Below are positions 16,332 to 24,764 of a stretch of DNA of 32,025 nucleotides, one piece after another; positions within the stretch are counted from its first letter, which is position 1; every line of letters starts with the position of its first letter. The DNA is from an uncultured Lachnospiraceae bacterium. GTDB taxonomy: Bacteria > Bacillota > Clostridia > Lachnospirales > Lachnospiraceae. A program made the position numbers and the translations under genes. A model generated the notes under the pieces. That model was not told the origin of the DNA, searched no databases, and was given only the letters and a program-made list of their open reading frames with translations. Location of the stretch: the NCBI GenBank assembly GCA_947627245.1, contig CANQVH010000045.1, forward strand, positions 1 through 32,025. Reading direction: 5' to 3'.

Positions 16332-17777
16332 TTATTTGATCGTGATGTACTTTTGATTTCTGCTATTCGGTTTATCCGGAATCGTCCTTGCAATGCGCCC
16401 TTGTTCCAATAATCTCCTGATATAAACCATTAGATTCTTTCTATCTTTCAGGCCAAGATATGCAAGCATTTCCTGCACACTCTTTGCTTCAACGCAATAA
16501 GCGACAATCCTATTCTCCATCGCTCTGCTCTGTTTCTTGTAGACATCTTGGGATGTGACTTGAGGGGTAACTTGGGGGATAACTTGGGGGGTAACTTGAG
16601 GGGTAACTTGAGGAAAATCCCCTAAGTCAAGCCGATTGTACGGAATCGTTACTGTAATCGCATTATCGGAAAATCGAAATGCACCTTCTCCATATTCACC
16701 CACAATTCTCGGAACACCGCGCCCTGATTTTTCACTGATATGAAGCTGTACAAAAATTTCAGTAAGTTTCGCGTTAACCGGAATCGAAATACCAGCATAA
16801 AACCCCTCTTTTGTCTGGTGCGGCGGCAATGTTCCGACCGAGGTTATCTCAATCCGATCCTGATATGCGGTAAACATCGGAGCCGTCCCGCTCACCCACA
16901 AATTATGCTGGAATGCATTGATTACAGCCTCCTTAAATGCCTGTGACTGAAACAGCATTACTTCTTTGCGCTCCACCTTACGGTCTCGTTCATCCGCTTG
17001 CGGAATATTTAAGGTATCTCCATAATCTATGACCTTATCAAGCGCCAATAATAAACACATATCGCCAAATTCGCGTACGGCATACATTGTAGACGTCTTA
17101 TCAATTCCTGAAAACAAAGCAAACCTGATTGGCATTCGCGGATTGTCTGATAATAATTGTGCAAGCAGATTATATTTTCCGTCTGCGGTCAGCAATTCCA
17201 GATTTTTCTTAAATGTTCTTTTGCTCAGCTTTATCCCTTTCATATCAAAATACAAAAAAAGCTGATCAAATGACAAATCATCAAATCTCGCCTCCGTATT
17301 AAGAAGAGACGGCAGGCCAAAATTTAGCACCCGAAATAATGCGGCTTCTCTTTCCGGATGGTTCTTTATGTTTTCCTTACTTGATCCGACACGAATATAC
17401 CGAACACCTTTAAATTCCGTCGGAACAATGCGCGCAGCAGGTATACTTAAAACAACAATTCTATTTCCATCAACAACATCTTCATCGAATGAAAAATATA
17501 TCGCCGGTGAGATGTTCCTTGCTAAATAATGTTCGATTGGTTCATTTTTAATATCTTTCTTATATTTGAACTTTGTATTTGTAAATTCATGCGTTTCGTC
17601 TTGGATTCCCCATATTAAATAACCAAACGGTTCTCCAATCATTGCCGCAGCGTTTGAAAGCGCGGAAATATACTGCCCAATCTCATCGAGTTCATACCAG
17701 TTGTCTTTAAAATCAAACCATTCCTGTTCACTCTCGAATGAAAGACACCTTTTTACTATATCTATAATATTCTCCAT
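16332..17777 (-). CDS. AlbA_2 (Schlafen-type) putative regulator with GHKL-like domain
   Basis: Protein of 481 residues. The N-terminal AlbA_2/AAA_4 domain spans about 12-140 ([28 protein letters not shown]); a GHKL-type HATPase_c_4 region at 275-380 has [12 protein letters not shown] and SGRGVPRIV; residues 391-410 are VTPQ pentapeptide repeats, common in this family; a winged helix at 415-481 closes the protein. Members are often labelled transcriptional regulators or RecG-like, and their role is not settled. The gene is clearly richer in A and T than its neighbours, a sign of transfer. It stands alone. Confidence 0.78.
   Translation of the reverse strand: MENIIDIVKRCLSFESEQEWFDFKDNWYELDEIGQYISALSNAAAMIGEPFGYLIWGIQDETHEFTNTKFKYKKDIKNEPIEHYLARNISPAIYFSFDEDVVDGNRIVVLSIPAARIVPTEFKGVRYIRVGSSKENIKNHPEREAALFRVLNFGLPSLLNTEARFDDLSFDQLFLYFDMKGIKLSKRTFKKNLELLTADGKYNLLAQLLSDNPRMPIRFALFSGIDKTSTMYAVREFGDMCLLLALDKVIDYGDTLNIPQADERDRKVERKEVMLFQSQAFKEAVINAFQHNLWVSGTAPMFTAYQDRIEITSVGTLPPHQTKEGFYAGISIPVNAKLTEIFVQLHISEKSGRGVPRIVGEYGEGAFRFSDNAITVTIPYNRLDLGDFPQVTPQVTPQVIPQVTPQVTSQDVYKKQSRAMENRIVAYCVEAKSVQEMLAYLGLKDRKNLMVYIRRLLEQGRIARTIPDKPNSRNQKYITIK
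16548..16607 (-). repeat. 15-base tandem repeat coding VTPQV
   Basis: Four to five copies of a 15-base unit (plus-strand GGGGTAACTTG type) encode [13 protein letters not shown]. Copies are nearly identical, and the number likely varies between strains by slippage. Confidence 0.85.
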
Positions 17778-18124
17778 TTATTTACCGCCTTATTTCCCCT
17801 GATATAAATTCAGTATTTTCTATCCTATATATTTTGTCCTATGATCGAATTTTTAAAAAATTTTAGCTATATCCTATCATACAGAATGACATTTTTCAAT
17901 GAAACAGATTTTGCTCCGCCCCAGCAGGCACAAGTATTTTCTCCGAGTATATCAGAAACATTCCCGGCTTTCAACCGCATAAATGCAGTCCCCTGAACTG
18001 CTGTGTCCTGCGATCATCCGGCAGGTGTCTGATCCGGGCTCAGCCTTAGAACACTCCGATTCTTTCTGAATATACTGGAATGAGACAATGAAAAGTCTCG
18101 ATTACCGGAAAGGAGGTATGCGTT
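17778..18124. other. Intergenic region with divergent control signals
   Basis: 347 bases without a gene, between the AlbA_2 gene (minus) and the collagen-like gene (plus). The left part is AT-rich with TCCTAT at 17823, 17838 and 17872 and a near-palindrome of A and T at 17848-17862; it may hold the AlbA_2 promoter and binding sites. The right part has normal composition. A small hairpin GAGAC/GTCTC (18082-18099) precedes the AGGAGG of the collagen gene. I could not assign a clear sporulation promoter. Confidence 0.4.
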
Positions 18125-19180
18125 ATGAATAATGCTTACTATAATATCTGTCCGCGTTGCGGAAGACCTTCCAACTGCTGCACCTGCTGCGGCGTTACGG
18201 GGCCGACCGGACCGATGGGGCCAACCGGGCCGATGGGGCCGATGGGCATTCCCGGAACACCCGGCATGCAGGGTATAACAGGACCAACCGGCGCGACCGG
18301 AGCAACCGGGGCAACGGGTCCTGCTGGACGATCCACAGGGATGCCCGGCGCCACGGGAGCCACGGGACCGACCGGACCGATCGGACCTACTGGGGCTACC
18401 GGACCGATCGGTCCAACTGGTGCTGACGGTGCCACAGGGCCGACCGGGCCTACAGGAATCACCGGCGCTACCGGACCCACTGGGCCTGTCGGACCAACCG
18501 GCGCTACCGGACCGATCGGACCGACCGGTGCTGACGGTGCCACAGGGCCGACCGGGCCTGCCGGAATCACTGGCGCTACCGGTGCTACCGGACCCATTGG
18601 ACCAACCGGTGAAGCCGGTCCCGCAGGAGCCGATGGAGCCGCAGGCGCCACGGGCGCTACCGGTCCAACCGGGGCTACTGGACCGACCGGACCCACCGGC
18701 GACACAGGTCCCATCGGGGCGACCGGACCTACCGGAGCCGACGGTGCCGCAGGCGCCACAGGCGCTACCGGACCAACCGGGGCTACGGGGCCGACCGGAC
18801 CCACCGGCGACACAGGTCCCATCGGGGCGACCGGACCTACCGGAGCTGACGGAGCCGCAGGCGCCACAGGTGCCACCGGACCAACCGGGGCTACGGGACC
18901 AACTGGCCCCACCGGCGACACAGGTCCCATCGGGGCGACCGGACCTACCGGAGCCGACGGTGCCGCAGGCGCCACGGGTGCCACAGGCCCGACTGGTGCT
19001 ACAGGACCAACCGGTGCTGACGGTGCTACCGGACCCACCGGCCCGACCGGCGCTGATGCAACGATCACACCGGCTGCCGCGGTCGCGGATACCGACCCGG
19101 CTACGGCGACTACCGCCGACATCGCCACACAGCTCAACACGCTATTGACGAATCTGCGCGCCGCCGGACTGCTGTCATAG
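18125..19180 (+). CDS. Collagen-like (BclA-type) surface or exosporium protein
   Basis: Protein of 351 residues. A short Cys-rich head ([15 protein letters not shown], residues 9-23) precedes about 95 uninterrupted Gly-X-Y triplets, mostly GPT and GAT, forming a collagen-like stalk from about residue 23 to 308. A C-terminal segment (ATITPAAAV to LRAAGLLS) matches the short alanine-rich tail found on other Clostridia collagen-like proteins. There is no signal peptide or sortase motif, which fits a spore-coat or exosporium protein made in the mother cell rather than a secreted one; this is inference. Threonine-rich triplets are likely glycosylated. AGGAGG lies eight bases ahead of the ATG, and a strong terminator follows. 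Confidence 0.88.
   Translation: MNNAYYNICPRCGRPSNCCTCCGVTGPTGPMGPTGPMGPMGIPGTPGMQGITGPTGATGATGATGPAGRSTGMPGATGATGPTGPIGPTGATGPIGPTGADGATGPTGPTGITGATGPTGPVGPTGATGPIGPTGADGATGPTGPAGITGATGATGPIGPTGEAGPAGADGAAGATGATGPTGATGPTGPTGDTGPIGATGPTGADGAAGATGATGPTGATGPTGPTGDTGPIGATGPTGADGAAGATGATGPTGATGPTGPTGDTGPIGATGPTGADGAAGATGATGPTGATGPTGADGATGPTGPTGADATITPAAAVADTDPATATTADIATQLNTLLTNLRAAGLLS
18626..19060 (+). repeat. 108-base tandem repeats in the collagen stalk
   Basis: A 108-base unit (12 triplets starting GADGAAGAT) begins at 18626, 18734 and 18842, with a partial fourth copy from 18950. Copies are nearly identical. Older, more diverged versions of the same 12-triplet pattern precede them from about 18419. 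Confidence 0.92.
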
Positions 19181-19218
19181 GCAGTTTTCAAATCGCCGAC
19201 GCAAGTTCGGTCTTACAA

Positions 19219-19250
19219 AGGGAGCCCGGCAATCTTGCCGGACTCCTTTT
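19219..19250 (+). terminator. Rho-independent terminator of the collagen-like gene
   Basis: GGAGCCCGGCA (19221-19231) pairs with TGCCGGACTCC (19236-19246), one mismatch, followed by TTTT. It lies 40 bases past the stop and may also stop the convergent ABC operon. Confidence 0.85.
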
Positions 19251-19279
19251 CGAAAGCTTTGTTCAGATTTTATTTTCTC

Positions 19280-19894
19280 CTAAAATTCCTTTCCTTTATA
19301 GATCTGAATACTCAAAAGCGCCGATACCGCGAGCAGGCAAAGCCCCACAACCGGCGCGAAATACGCCATGTGTATCAACTGTTCAAAATTAAACTCCGGA
19401 TGCCATGCTCCCGACTGTATCAACATATATCCGAGCAATATCGGAGCCAGCATCACCACGGCTATACTGATGCGCGCTTTCTCCACTCCGAATTTGAACG
19501 TGATCGGCAGCAGAATCGCGAGCATACACAGGCTGATCGTCTGAAAAATACACTGACCGATCATCATCTCCTGAAAGGGAGTTCTCGACGCCGCGAAGAA
19601 AATTGCCGTAGTCACAAATCCTATAACGTCCATGAGCAGACCGAGCAGATATTTTGACAGCACGATCCTGCTCCGGGAGACCGGCATCGTCAGCGCGTAT
19701 TTGTCCCAGCCGGACTGCTCGTCATACCCGCAGGCGGTCAGCAGGACGATCGACAGATACACTGAAAACATTCCGCCGAAGAAATACGGGCTCTCCTGCA
19801 TTACGCTCAGCCCTCCCCAGAATACCAAGATCAACAGATAGGATTTCCACTGTTGCTTCAGGTTGATCAGATCTTTATAAACCAGTCCGCTCAT
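19280..19894 (-). CDS. ABC-2 type transporter permease (Ytr-like module)
   Basis: Membrane protein of 204 residues with about six hydrophobic segments. It starts MSGLVYKDLINLKQQWKSYL, as in the ABC2_membrane_5 group, and has the family motif WDKYALTMPVSRSRIVLSKYL near residues 63-83. It is the export subunit for the ATPase encoded just upstream, whose stop it overlaps by four bases. Similar GntR/ATPase/permease units respond to cell-wall antibiotics in Bacillus; the substrate here is unknown. Confidence 0.85.
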   Translation of the reverse strand: MSGLVYKDLINLKQQWKSYLLILVFWGGLSVMQESPYFFGGMFSVYLSIVLLTACGYDEQSGWDKYALTMPVSRSRIVLSKYLLGLLMDVIGFVTTAIFFAASRTPFQEMMIGQCIFQTISLCMLAILLPITFKFGVEKARISIAVVMLAPILLGYMLIQSGAWHPEFNFEQLIHMAYFAPVVGLCLLAVSALLSIQIYKGKEF

Positions 19895-20739
19895 CTCGTC
19901 TCCTCCTTCACATGATACAGCATGATATCCTCAATGCTCGCCGGGTCGCACACAAGTCCGGACGGAATCCTGTCACGCAGCGCCAGCGCCTCCGCGCCGA
20001 AGCTGTTCTCCCGCACGCCGATGATCGCGGAACGGTCAAGGGCGTCCAGCTCCTGCCGTGTGCACTTTACCACCGCATACTTTTCCTGCAAAACGCTCTT
20101 TTCCTCACAGAACACAAGCTTTCCTTTGTGCAGGAACGCCACGTAATCGCAGATCTTCTCGAGGTCACTCAGGATGTGCGACGAGACAAAGATCCCATGA
20201 TTCTCGTCCTGCATAAAGTCCAGAAAAATGTCAAGGATCTCGTCGCGCACGATCGGATCCAGTCCGCTCGTCGCCTCGTCGAGCAGCAGCAGCCGACTGT
20301 CGTGCGAGAGCGCCGCCGCAAGCATCAGCTTCATCCTCATGCCGCGCGAATAATCCTTGATCTTCTTATCGCGGGGAAGGTCAAATTTCCCGAGGTACTG
20401 TTCAAAGCGCGCTTCGTCCCATGTGCGGTAACACTTGGACATCATCTTTGCGATGTGCCCCGCCGACATCGCCGCAGGAAAATTGCACTCATCCATAACG
20501 ACCCCGATCTGCTCTTTTTTCTGAACAAAACTGTCGTCTAACCGTTCCCCGAAGATCGAGATCTCGCCTCCGTCCTTTTTGAGCAGGTCCAAGATCAGCT
20601 TGATCGTCGTGCTCTTGCCCGCGCCGTTCTCCCCGATGAAGCCCATGACGCAGCCGGACGGAAGCGCAAGGCTTAGATCCTCCAACGCGAAATCCGAATA
20701 ATGCTTTGTCACATGGTTCAATTCCAGTATATTACTCAT
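19891..20739 (-). CDS. ABC transporter ATP-binding protein (Ytr-like module)
   Basis: ATPase of 282 residues. Walker A is GENGAGKS (36-43); the signature is the variant SRGMRMKL near 131 instead of LSGGQ, common in ABC-2 exporters of this group; Walker B is LLLLDEATSGLDP (149-161), followed by the switch His in VSSHILSD. ATG 20739 follows GGAGG. It lies 23 bases after the GntR regulator gene and overlaps the permease gene by four bases, so the three form one operon. Confidence 0.92.
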   Translation of the reverse strand: MSNILELNHVTKHYSDFALEDLSLALPSGCVMGFIGENGAGKSTTIKLILDLLKKDGGEISIFGERLDDSFVQKKEQIGVVMDECNFPAAMSAGHIAKMMSKCYRTWDEARFEQYLGKFDLPRDKKIKDYSRGMRMKLMLAAALSHDSRLLLLDEATSGLDPIVRDEILDIFLDFMQDENHGIFVSSHILSDLEKICDYVAFLHKGKLVFCEEKSVLQEKYAVVKCTRQELDALDRSAIIGVRENSFGAEALALRDRIPSGLVCDPASIEDIMLYHVKEETR

Positions 20740-20762
20740 ACTCCATATACCTCCAACAATAA

Positions 20763-21140
20763 TCAATACTTCTCACTGTAAATCAGCTCCAGCATATCCT
20801 GAAGCTCCTTCAGGCTCAGTCCGCAGCCGACAGACAGCTCGGCGATCTCCTGCATCCGCTCCTCGATCCTGCGCAGTTGTTCCTCCCGCACAAACTCCAG
20901 ATTCTTCTTTGCGACATAGCTTCCCTTTCCGGGTATCGATACGATAAAGCCGTCCCGCTCGAGCTCCTCATAGGCCCGCTTCGTCGTAATCACGCTGATG
21001 CGCAGCTCCTTCGCCAGAAAGCGGATTGACGGAAGGGCGTCCCCCTCCTTCAGCTCCCCGGAGATGATCTTCGACTTGATCTGCGCGCTGATCTGGTCGT
21101 AAATCGGCTGACCGCCGGAATTGCTGATGATAATGTCCAA
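20763..21140 (-). CDS. GntR family repressor, YtrA subfamily
   Basis: Regulator of 125 residues. The winged helix covers about 5-75, with PIYDQISAQIKSKIISGEL, the recognition part PSIRFLAKELRISVITTKRAYEELE and SIPGKGSYV. The tail after it is only about 50 residues and helical, the mark of YtrA-type regulators, which lack a large effector domain. I chose TTG 21140 because AAGGAAGG lies just ahead and the family start MDIIISNS fits; an in-frame upstream ATG at 21215 has no ribosome site. It most likely represses its own operon through the palindrome at 21258-21280. Confidence 0.88.
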   Translation of the reverse strand: MDIIISNSGGQPIYDQISAQIKSKIISGELKEGDALPSIRFLAKELRISVITTKRAYEELERDGFIVSIPGKGSYVAKKNLEFVREEQLRRIEERMQEIAELSVGCGLSLKELQDMLELIYSEKY

Positions 21141-21257
21141 ACCCTGCTCACCTTCCTTTGAGTGACAACTGCCGCTTCGTATCCGACAGCTTCCAATGTA
21201 CATTGTATTTTTCAAATTCCGGAATTGTCTTTTTCACACAACAGCCATGTGTGCTTG

Positions 21258-21297
21258 CTGTATATATTCATTATATACAGTATAAACAGATTGTCAA
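21258..21297 (-). promoter_or_regulatory. Consensus promoter with overlapping palindromic operator, GntR/ABC operon
   Basis: On the minus strand TTGACA (21292-21297), 16 bases, and TATAAT (21270-21275) form an ideal sigma-A promoter. CTGTATATA and TATATACAG make a perfect nine-base inverted repeat with a five-base centre at 21258-21280, covering the -10. A bound repressor would block initiation. The start codon is about 120 bases further on. Confidence 0.85.
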
Positions 21298-21347
21298 GAC
21301 CTTTCCATGTAATTCCCAAAATTCTTTTTTCCACAGTTCGGGTCTTT

Positions 21348-21477
21348 CGTCACCCTGCGTGTACAGACACGTTTTCCGCCCCTCGTCACCCCATGTGCAC
21401 AGATATGTTTTCCGCCCTTCATCACCCCATATGCACAGACACGTTTTCCGCCCCTCGTCACTTCCGGCGCACCGACA
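21348..21477. repeat. 36-base tandem repeat, three and a half copies
   Basis: Copies begin at 21348, 21384 and 21420, with a partial fourth at 21456-21477. Each reads CGTCACCC-N-TGTGTACAG-like then CACGTTTTCCGCCCCT. Only a few positions differ. It lies between the GntR operon promoter and the arabinanase terminator, with no gene. There are no unique spacers, so it is not a CRISPR. Confidence 0.88.
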
Positions 21478-21509
21478 AAAAAACGGCAGGACTCTGCATC
21501 CTGCCGTTT
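21474..21509 (-). terminator. Rho-independent terminator of the arabinanase gene
   Basis: AAACGGCAGGA (21481-21491) pairs perfectly with TCCTGCCGTTT (21499-21509). On the minus strand the stem runs into a seven-base U-run. It is 150 bases past the arabinanase stop. Confidence 0.85.
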
Positions 21510-21540
21510 CATATATTTCTCACTCTACGCCTCCAATGTC

Positions 21541-21649
21541 ATTCAGTTAACAGCCGCAAAGAGGCAAGACGTCTCCAAGAGGGATCTGTAGAGGCGTCCA
21601 CCCGGAGATGCTCCTGCCCCCCGCGGCGTCCGGAATCGTTAAGCTGAAT
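21541..21649 (-). other. Structured 3' region between the arabinanase stop and its terminator
   Basis: ATTCAGTTAAC (21541-21551) and GTTAAGCTGAAT (21638-21649) are near-perfect distant inverted arms, with GCCGC (21553-21557) and GCGGC (21623-21627) pairing further in. The 150-base transcribed tail carries no gene and may fold into one large structure. Confidence 0.35.
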
Positions 21650-21658
21650 AACGCTGCT

Positions 21659-24490
21659 TCACTGCATGCACAGCCCCTGCACTTCAGACGCCGTCAACAC
21701 GCCGTCGTAAACGCATACGTCATCAAACAGCGCGTTTCTGCAGTCCTCGTCGTCCCAGATATGACCGCTGCCGACCATGACGTCTTTCGCCTGCGAGATG
21801 CCGGTCTTGTTCTTGCGGAAGCAGTCGCTGATATCCTTCTTCTCCTCACCGACCAGTTCTCCGTTCAAATAAACCTTGATGCCGTTCGGGTCTACCGTGT
21901 AAGCTACGTGCTCCCAGACACCGCGCTCACCGCTCGTCGAGAGCAGAGAGCCCTGTACGTCGCTGTAGTTGTTTGCATTGATGCGCGCGATCAGGTTCGC
22001 GCCGATGCGTGTCAGAGGATAATCCGCGTTCGCGTCCGCCTCAAACAACGCGCTGTGCTCGAAGGTCTCCTCTCCGATCTTCACCCACATCGCCACGGAA
22101 TAACCGGACGGTCCGATCGGCTGCAGGGTATCCTCCGGAAGCAGCAGATAATTGACGCCCTTCGCGCCCGCCTCGTTCGTCACCGAGAGCACGCTTCCGC
22201 GTTCTTCATCCTGAACGACCGTCGCCTCGCCGATCAGCTTCGCGTTCTCCTCGAGCGTCGAATCCTCCACCGGAGCGATCGACGTTCCGTTCACGGAACC
22301 CTCCTCGAAATCATAGCCGCAGATCAGCACCGAGAGTCCGCGCACCGCGACCTTGCAGCTCTTCTCGACTGTCGTCTCCCCGCAGGTCACCTGCGCGGTC
22401 AGCTCCACGCGCACGTCCTCCTGCTGCGGCGTCACTTCGCCGGTCTCACTGATGACCGTCGGGTCCGAGCTGGCCCACGTCACCTGCGCGCCCATCACCT
22501 CGGTCGGGAGCTCGAAGCTCTCCTTCGTGGATGTCGGGATCATCTGCCCGAGCGCCACAGCCGCCATATCCGCCACCATCGCGGTGTCTTCCATATTGAT
22601 CATGCTGCCCCAGATGCTCTTATTGTCGTTTCCGATCGCGGAGAAGGTCATCACCGCGTTTTCTTCCGTGTTCTCCTTGTGCTGGCGGAAGAAATATCCC
22701 TTGTAGACCATGCCGTCATTAAATTCAAACGTCACGTAGTCGTAGCCCTTGCCAGAGTCTGCCTTCGTCCATGTACCGACCTTCGCGCCGTCCGTCGTAC
22801 CGTCCGCGTACAGCGTCAGCATCTGCGTCGGCTCCATCTCCCCGGTCGTCGTGTTTCCGTGGCAGATAAATTCATAAGAGCCGACCACCTCATCATCTGC
22901 ATAATTCGCCGGCTGTTCACCGCAGTATTCATAGACTGCCGTCGTCGGCCAAAGGTCTTCATTCAGGAACTGCTGATGCACGCGCACCTCATGTCCCTCA
23001 AGCTGCGGTTGAATGTCGAATCTCTGATGATAGACCAGATAACGCGAACCATCCTCGTCGATCAGCATGGAATTGTGACCCGCCGCACGCTTTCCGATCT
23101 GATTATAAAAGCTGTAATTGCCAATCAGCTTGATGCCGTAATTGTCATTGTTCTCGCCGTTGTCCGCCGCATTGCCGCCCTTCGCGTCCAGATACGGACC
23201 GTACGGATTCTCGGAACGGAACAGGCGCATATTGTAGCCGCCCTCCGCGGTCAGGCCGCCGTAGGTTTCATATAAATAGTAATAACCGGTCTCCGCGTCA
23301 TACTGAATATACGGGCCCTCACCGGACTGATGGTTGCCGCCCGCGATATGTACGCCGAAATAGCGATCCACGAAATTCCCGGAAGCCTCGTCCACCGAAT
23401 CTACGCCCGGATAGATCGCCTCGCCGGTCGCAGGATCAAGCTCCAGAATGAACAGGCCGCCCGACCATGAGCCGTAGGACATGTACAGATGCTCGCCCGC
23501 CGCGTCAAAGAAGAGGTTCGGGTCGATCGCGTTCGGCGCGTAGGTATTGTCCCAGTCTCCGTTCGCCGCGAACCAGTTCTCGCTGACCTCGTCGATGCCG
23601 CCGTTTTCCGAGCCCTTCTCAATCAGCTCGTTCAGATTCAGGTAATCGTTGTCCCACTTCGTATCGCGGGAGCTGTTGCCGTCCGGCGCGCCGTTCTGCG
23701 TGAAGCCGGAGTAGACGATCGTGTCCACGTAGGTATACGGTCCCTCGAAATCCTTCGCGACCAGATAGCAGATACAGGATCTGCGCCATGTCGAGGATGT
23801 GCAGCAGTACAGCATGTATGCGCCCTCGCTCCCGTCCTCCCACACGTACTGCGGGTTCCAGATCGCATCCGGCGCCCAGATCGCATAGCCGCCCGTGCAG
23901 TCTCCGTCGTCGTAGCCCGCCCACTCGAAGGGCTCCGCGAAATTCTCCTGCAGATTGCCGTAGATCGGAGCATTCTTGGTATCACCGTAATCAAAGTTCA
24001 CCTGCTCCCATGCCGCCAGATCCGCGGACTTTGCGATCGCCGTATGGGAACCCACCACATAATATACGCCGTCGTTCGTCCGCACGATCGACGGATCATG
24101 TACCGTCACATGCTTGATCTCCAGCGGTTCCTGCGCAGGAATCTCCACGGTCTCCTCGACCGGGACTTCCTCTACTTCCTCCAAAGTGATCTCCGCATCC
24201 GCCATCTCTGTCTCCGCCGCGCCCTCTTCCGGCGTCTCCGTGCTCCCTATATCTTCTTCCGTTCCTTCTACCTCAATTACGGAATCGTCCGTTACGATGA
24301 CTTCCTGCGCATCTGCGCCGTCTGTCACAATGATCTCCGTTGCTCCGTCCTCGCCGCCGATCACATCCACAGACGTCTCCGCCGTTTCACCCGTCTGCGG
24401 CTCTTCCGCAACGACCGACATCGCCGTTCCCGCCGCCAGCGCCGCGGTCATCATCACCGCCAGCACCCTGTGCCATTGCCTTCTCTTCAT
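21659..24490 (-). CDS. Secreted GH43 arabinan endo-1,5-alpha-L-arabinosidase, multidomain
   Basis: Large secreted enzyme of 943 residues. A signal peptide (basic MKRRQWHR, hydrophobic 9-24, probable cut after VVA near 28) is followed by an acidic linker to 125. The GH43 five-blade propeller spans about 126-500: base Asp132 (HDPSIV), Asp323 (AIDPNLF), acid Glu391 (SGEGPYI). A GH43 C-terminal barrel follows (about 535-635), as in B. subtilis Abn2. A bacterial Ig-like module (about 635-718, ALGQMIPTSTKESFE, WASSDPTVIS) and a LamG/concanavalin-like module (about 720-943) complete it. The last two probably bind carbohydrate. No sortase signal or cell-wall anchor is visible. The ribosome site is weak (GAGAG at the ATG). 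Its promoter holds a cre-like site. Confidence 0.92.
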   Translation of the reverse strand: MKRRQWHRVLAVMMTAALAAGTAMSVVAEEPQTGETAETSVDVIGGEDGATEIIVTDGADAQEVIVTDDSVIEVEGTEEDIGSTETPEEGAAETEMADAEITLEEVEEVPVEETVEIPAQEPLEIKHVTVHDPSIVRTNDGVYYVVGSHTAIAKSADLAAWEQVNFDYGDTKNAPIYGNLQENFAEPFEWAGYDDGDCTGGYAIWAPDAIWNPQYVWEDGSEGAYMLYCCTSSTWRRSCICYLVAKDFEGPYTYVDTIVYSGFTQNGAPDGNSSRDTKWDNDYLNLNELIEKGSENGGIDEVSENWFAANGDWDNTYAPNAIDPNLFFDAAGEHLYMSYGSWSGGLFILELDPATGEAIYPGVDSVDEASGNFVDRYFGVHIAGGNHQSGEGPYIQYDAETGYYYLYETYGGLTAEGGYNMRLFRSENPYGPYLDAKGGNAADNGENNDNYGIKLIGNYSFYNQIGKRAAGHNSMLIDEDGSRYLVYHQRFDIQPQLEGHEVRVHQQFLNEDLWPTTAVYEYCGEQPANYADDEVVGSYEFICHGNTTTGEMEPTQMLTLYADGTTDGAKVGTWTKADSGKGYDYVTFEFNDGMVYKGYFFRQHKENTEENAVMTFSAIGNDNKSIWGSMINMEDTAMVADMAAVALGQMIPTSTKESFELPTEVMGAQVTWASSDPTVISETGEVTPQQEDVRVELTAQVTCGETTVEKSCKVAVRGLSVLICGYDFEEGSVNGTSIAPVEDSTLEENAKLIGEATVVQDEERGSVLSVTNEAGAKGVNYLLLPEDTLQPIGPSGYSVAMWVKIGEETFEHSALFEADANADYPLTRIGANLIARINANNYSDVQGSLLSTSGERGVWEHVAYTVDPNGIKVYLNGELVGEEKKDISDCFRKNKTGISQAKDVMVGSGHIWDDEDCRNALFDDVCVYDGVLTASEVQGLCMQ

Positions 24491-24603
24491 CTCTCATACG
24501 CGTATCGCCGTCCTTTTTTGCCCCGGCGCACGCCTGCCTCCTTTCCCGTTTCCCACAGCGCCAGCCGCTCCTATTATTTCGTGACTGACTGTTCGTAAAT
24601 CCT

Positions 24604-24632
24604 ATTTTATACAGGAATCGTTTGCATTTCAA
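24604..24632 (-). promoter_or_regulatory. Arabinanase promoter with cre-like site in the spacer
   Basis: Minus-strand TTGAAA (24627-24632), 17 bases and TAAAAT (24604-24609) form a good sigma-A promoter. The spacer carries AGGAATCGTTTGCA on the plus strand (24613-24626), which matches the cre pattern TGNAANCGNTNNCA at all fixed positions but the first. CcpA binding there would repress the arabinanase. Confidence 0.6.
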
Positions 24633-24686
24633 TAGATTTTGATTAAATATTTTTAAATACTGTAAAATAATTTACGAAAATAAAGA

Positions 24687-24714
24687 TTGCTATTTTCTCT
24701 CAATTCGATATAAT
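24687..24714 (+). promoter_or_regulatory. Probable promoter of the GH51 gene
   Basis: TTGCTA (24687-24692), 16 bases, then a perfect TATAAT (24709-24714), 50 bases ahead of the GH51 ATG. The spacer contains ATTTTCTCTCA, which recurs at about 27549 ahead of the cytoplasmic GH43 gene. Confidence 0.6.
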
Positions 24715-24764
24715 GAAGATACTGAAACGTAAGAACGTACAAAGAAATAAGGAGACGACATACT

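Noticed and set aside
18139..19191. 350-codon open frame opposite the collagen-like gene
   Set aside because: It is the complement of Gly-X-Y codons (GPVAPVGPV repeats) with no ribosome site or family; stop-free only because of triplet composition.
21348..21477. Possible CRISPR array (36-base repeats)
   Set aside because: Repeats are directly abutting with no spacers, and no cas genes are present.
21608..23275. 555-codon open frame opposite the arabinanase
   Set aside because: No domain, Arg/His-rich, and opposite intact GH43 catalytic motifs.
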